From Planctomycetaceae bacterium (GTDB taxonomy: Bacteria; Planctomycetota; Planctomycetia; Planctomycetales; Planctomycetaceae), in assembly GCA_020426505.1 (NCBI GenBank), contig JAGQPX010000137.1:1-64000 (forward strand): a stretch of DNA of 64,000 nt, written 5' to 3'. The translations under genes were made by a program, and so were the position numbers. The notes beneath the pieces are model-generated. The model saw nothing but the letters and a program-made list of their open reading frames with translations. It did no database searches and was not told the DNA's origin. Of this stretch, positions 61,515-64,000 are shown piece after piece. How positions within the stretch are numbered: position 1 is the first letter of the stretch; every line of letters starts with the position of its first letter.

Positions 61515-62852
61515 ATGAGTCAATCCACGAATCACCCACCTCGATCAGGCCACTCATCCCGGCTCAGTGGCGGCCAGTCGGCAGAGGATTTCGAAATCCT
61601 GAAGACGCATATTCACGGCAAGCTCGTGGACAAGCTCGACTTGTCCAAGCTGGGTGAACTTGAGGGAGATACGCTCCGCCGTGAGATTCGCCTCGTCGTC
61701 GAGCACCTCTGCGATACCGAGAACCCGCTGCTCAACCGTTCGGAGCGCGAACGGCTGATCGAAGAAGTCCTTGACGAAACATTCGGATTCGGTCCGCTCG
61801 AACTCCTCATGAAGGAAGAGGGGGTCGCGGACATCATGATCAACGGTCCGAAGAACGTGTTTGTGGAAAAAGGAGGACGTGTCCAGCGATCCTCCGTCAC
61901 GTTCCGCGACAATGAACACCTCCTCCAGATTCTCGATCGGATCGTTTCACGTGTCGGTCGGCGAATCGACGAGACATCACCCATGTGTGACGCCCGTCTC
62001 CCGGACGGCTCACGACTCAACGCGATCATTCCCCCGCTCGCCCTTGATGGTCCGTCACTCACCATTCGTAAATTCGGCTCCAACCCGCTGACACTGGAAG
62101 GGCTGCTCAACTTCGGTGCTTTCACACCGGAAATGGTGATGTTCATGGAAGGTGCCATGAAGGCTCGACTGAACATCATCATTTCAGGCGGTACCGGCTC
62201 CGGTAAAACAACGTTGCTCAACACGTTGTCGAGCTTCATCCAGCACGATCAGCGAATCGTGACGATCGAAGACGCGGCAGAACTCCAGTTGCAACAGGAG
62301 CACGTGCTCCGTCTCGAAACGCGACCGCCGAACATTGAAGGCAAAGGCAAGGTGAGTGCAACCGATCTCGTGAAGAATGCCCTGCGTATGCGTCCTGACC
62401 GAATCATCATTGGCGAATGTCGTGGTCCGGAAACGCTCGACATGCTTCAGGCAATGAATACAGGTCACGACGGCTCACTGACAACGGTTCACGCCAACAA
62501 CCCGCGAGATGCTGTCTCTCGTATCGAGACGATGGTCACGATGGGTGGGGTCGAACTGCCCTTGAAGGCGATTCGTCACCAGTTCTGTTCGGCAGTCGAC
62601 GTCATCATCCAGGCCAACCGTTTGCAAGGAGGACCGCGTAAGGTTACACACATCACCGAAGTGCTCAACATGGAGCAGGACACGGTCATCATGCAGGACA
62701 TCTTCCTCTTTGTGCAGGAAGGCATTGATGAGAACGGCAGGGCTCACGGCCACTTCCAGTCCACAGGAGTCAGACCATCTTGCATGGGACGACTCGAATC
62801 GGCAGGAGTCCGCCTTCCTGCAAACTTGTTCTCGGCACGATCGCTCGGATGA
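61515..62852 (+). CDS. cpaF: Tad/Flp pilus assembly ATPase CpaF (TadA)
   Basis: 445 residues. A helical N-terminal domain ([23 protein letters not shown]) precedes the secretion ATPase: Walker [14 protein letters not shown], Asp box [11 protein letters not shown], Walker [18 protein letters not shown], His box [14 protein letters not shown]. It powers assembly or retraction of tight-adherence (Flp) pili at the inner membrane. The ATG at 61515 begins [10 protein letters not shown]. The C-terminal ~35 residues ([22 protein letters not shown]) match the tail found in CpaF orthologues. tadB lies 112 nt downstream. Confidence 0.96.
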   Translation: MSQSTNHPPRSGHSSRLSGGQSAEDFEILKTHIHGKLVDKLDLSKLGELEGDTLRREIRLVVEHLCDTENPLLNRSERERLIEEVLDETFGFGPLELLMKEEGVADIMINGPKNVFVEKGGRVQRSSVTFRDNEHLLQILDRIVSRVGRRIDETSPMCDARLPDGSRLNAIIPPLALDGPSLTIRKFGSNPLTLEGLLNFGAFTPEMVMFMEGAMKARLNIIISGGTGSGKTTLLNTLSSFIQHDQRIVTIEDAAELQLQQEHVLRLETRPPNIEGKGKVSATDLVKNALRMRPDRIIIGECRGPETLDMLQAMNTGHDGSLTTVHANNPRDAVSRIETMVTMGGVELPLKAIRHQFCSAVDVIIQANRLQGGPRKVTHITEVLNMEQDTVIMQDIFLFVQEGIDENGRAHGHFQSTGVRPSCMGRLESAGVRLPANLFSARSLG

Positions 62853-62964
62853 GGAAACCATTTCCAGAAGGGCCACCACGTGACCACGGCAATCGAAACG
62901 TCGCAATCCTTCACATGGCTATCGACTGCACTTCACTGAATCCTTCTTAGACAGAGTCCGTATT

Positions 62965-63930
62965 ATGTCGCTGATTCTTGTTTCAATCGCAGCCTTCGTC
63001 GGCGTCACCGCACTTGTGTTCGCGGTCTCGTCGATGTTCGTCGACTTCACCGACCGTGACCTCGAAAATCGCCTCCAAGTATTGACTGGCAAGAAGGCGG
63101 CTGAGGAAGCGAACCAGGTCACCAAGGAAGTACTGATTGCCGAAGGTGTGAGCGGACTCGCGGGAATTGCTGACAAGTTGATGGAGAAGTTCAGTAACCT
63201 GAAGCTGTTGTTCGTCCAGGCCGACTCACCAATTTCTCCCGCCAAATTCTTCGCGATCACAGTCATCTGCGCAGTTGTGGGGCTGGTTGTTGCGGTCATC
63301 GCCCGATCCCCCATTCCGTTATATCCCGTTGTCGCAGCAACCTTCGGCCTCTTGCCTCTTGGATGGCTGCTGATGCGTCGAAAGAGTCGATTCAAGAAGT
63401 TTGCGAATCAACTGCCTGACGCACTCGAACTCATCGCACGGGCATTGCGTTCAGGACACAGTCTCTCGTCCGGCCTGAGTGTGGTCGTGCAGGAAATGCC
63501 TGACCCGATCTCGCAAGAGTTCGCAATGGCATACGAGGAGCAAAACCTCGGTATAACGATTGAACAGGCTCTCAAGAACTTGCATAAGCGAATGCCGAAT
63601 ATGGACTTCAAGTTCTTTGCCACTGCTGTTGCGATTCAACGACAAGCCGGTGGCGATCTCGCTGAGATTCTGGACAAGATCGGCCATATCGTGCGGGAAC
63701 GATTCCGCATCATGGGGCAGGTTGCTGCACTCACGGGCGAAGGCCGGATCAGCGGTATCGTGCTCATGGCATTGCCGATCGCGTTGTTCTTTGCCGTGTA
63801 TTACCTCAACCAGGACTACGTGATGCTTCTGTTCACAGACGAACTCGGCCGCAAGATGATTGCCGGCGCCGCAGTCGCTCAGGTTCTGGGAGCCATCACC
63901 ATCAAGAAGATTGTCGCAATCAAAATCTAG
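62965..63930 (+). CDS. tadB: Tad/Flp pilus membrane protein TadB
   Basis: 321 residues. N-terminal TM (ILVSIAAFVGVTALVFAVS), two TMs in the middle (FFAITVICAVVGLVVAVIA; YPVVAATFGLLPLGWLLM), the type II secretion F (GspF) domain from ~residue 140 (QLPDALELIARALRSGHSLSSGL, AIQRQAGGDLAEILDKIGHIVRERFRI), and C-terminal TMs (IVLMALPIALFFAVYYL, AAVAQVLGAITIKKIVAI). The family is the membrane platform for the CpaF ATPase. Follows cpaF in the standard tad gene order. Confidence 0.95.
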   Translation: MSLILVSIAAFVGVTALVFAVSSMFVDFTDRDLENRLQVLTGKKAAEEANQVTKEVLIAEGVSGLAGIADKLMEKFSNLKLLFVQADSPISPAKFFAITVICAVVGLVVAVIARSPIPLYPVVAATFGLLPLGWLLMRRKSRFKKFANQLPDALELIARALRSGHSLSSGLSVVVQEMPDPISQEFAMAYEEQNLGITIEQALKNLHKRMPNMDFKFFATAVAIQRQAGGDLAEILDKIGHIVRERFRIMGQVAALTGEGRISGIVLMALPIALFFAVYYLNQDYVMLLFTDELGRKMIAGAAVAQVLGAITIKKIVAIKI

Positions 63931-63967
63931 TTGTTTCGCAGATCAGACGATCCGTTGATCAGCAAGA

Positions 63968-64000
63968 ATGGCAATCAACGTTTCGTCTGCATATCTCATC
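63968..64000 (+). CDS. Possible tadC start (truncated by window end)
   Basis: An ATG at 63968 opens a frame (MAINVSSAYLI) that runs off the window. In tad loci a second GspF-like gene, tadC, usually follows tadB. Only 11 codons are visible, so this call rests on gene order. Confidence 0.4.
   Translation, partial: MAINVSSAYLI

Overview
The window looks like chromosomal DNA of a marine or freshwater planctomycete (order Planctomycetales). The assignment rests on families concentrated in that phylum: DUF1501 and PSCyt1/DUF1549/DUF1553 proteins with cytochrome-like CxxCH motifs, CRTAC1 (FG-GAP/UnbV), DUF1598, DUF1571, YTV-type Cys/Tyr-rich wall proteins, NPCBM proteins, and MoxR/DUF58/vWA operons. 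No prophage, insertion sequence, CRISPR array or rRNA was seen. One tRNA (Ser, anticodon CGA, minus strand) is present.

Layout. 1-4.6 kb: 3' end of a GspE-type ATPase, a secreted DUF1598-like protein, a ceramidase-like protein and an NHL-type propeller. 4.7-8.8 kb: a leftward PSCyt/DUF1501 pair. 8.8-31.1 kb: a large two-armed cluster diverging from the 204-bp gap at 19024-19227. Its left arm (minus) carries a cytochrome c'-like lipoprotein, a trypsin-like protease, a DUF4175-like membrane protein, a coiled-coil secreted protein, a small acidic protein, an NPCBM protein and an acidic secreted protein, with ATGA overlaps at two junctions. Its right arm (plus) carries a small secreted protein, a PQQ-type propeller, a SIMPL protein, a squalene-cyclase-like repeat protein, MoxR, DUF58, a BatA-vWA protein and a vWA/glutamine-amidotransferase-like protein. 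31.2-36.5 kb: membrane proteins, CRTAC1 and a second DUF1501. 36.9-48 kb: tRNA-Ser, an MFS transporter, SRAP, 5-formyl-THF cyclo-ligase, a zinc-ribbon/TM protein, an AidB-like acyl-CoA dehydrogenase, an aldo-keto reductase, a PD40 propeller and a second ceramidase-like protein. 48-56.9 kb: Uma2, a chorismate-lyase-like protein, a flavin halogenase-like protein, SmpB, DUF1571, PIN-TRAM, an HhH protein, an SDR, a family 2 glycosyltransferase and a GGCT-like protein. 57-61.1 kb: two Cys-rich secreted proteins and a 24-residue-repeat coiled-coil protein ending at a clear terminator. 61.5-64 kb: tight-adherence genes cpaF and tadB, then the probable start of tadC.

The strongest unexplained signals are two kinds of non-coding repeat. 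(1) Degenerate arrays with a 7-nt period, mostly at gene ends and in at least four cases containing the stop codon. One forms an 18-bp perfect hairpin, and one lies inside a vWA gene. (2) A 152-bp nested palindromic element (45055-45206) with 17-bp perfect terminal inverted repeats. The two-armed MoxR/vWA cluster is the best candidate for an undescribed multi-protein envelope system. Functions given to hypothetical genes are inference from visible motifs only; no database search was possible.
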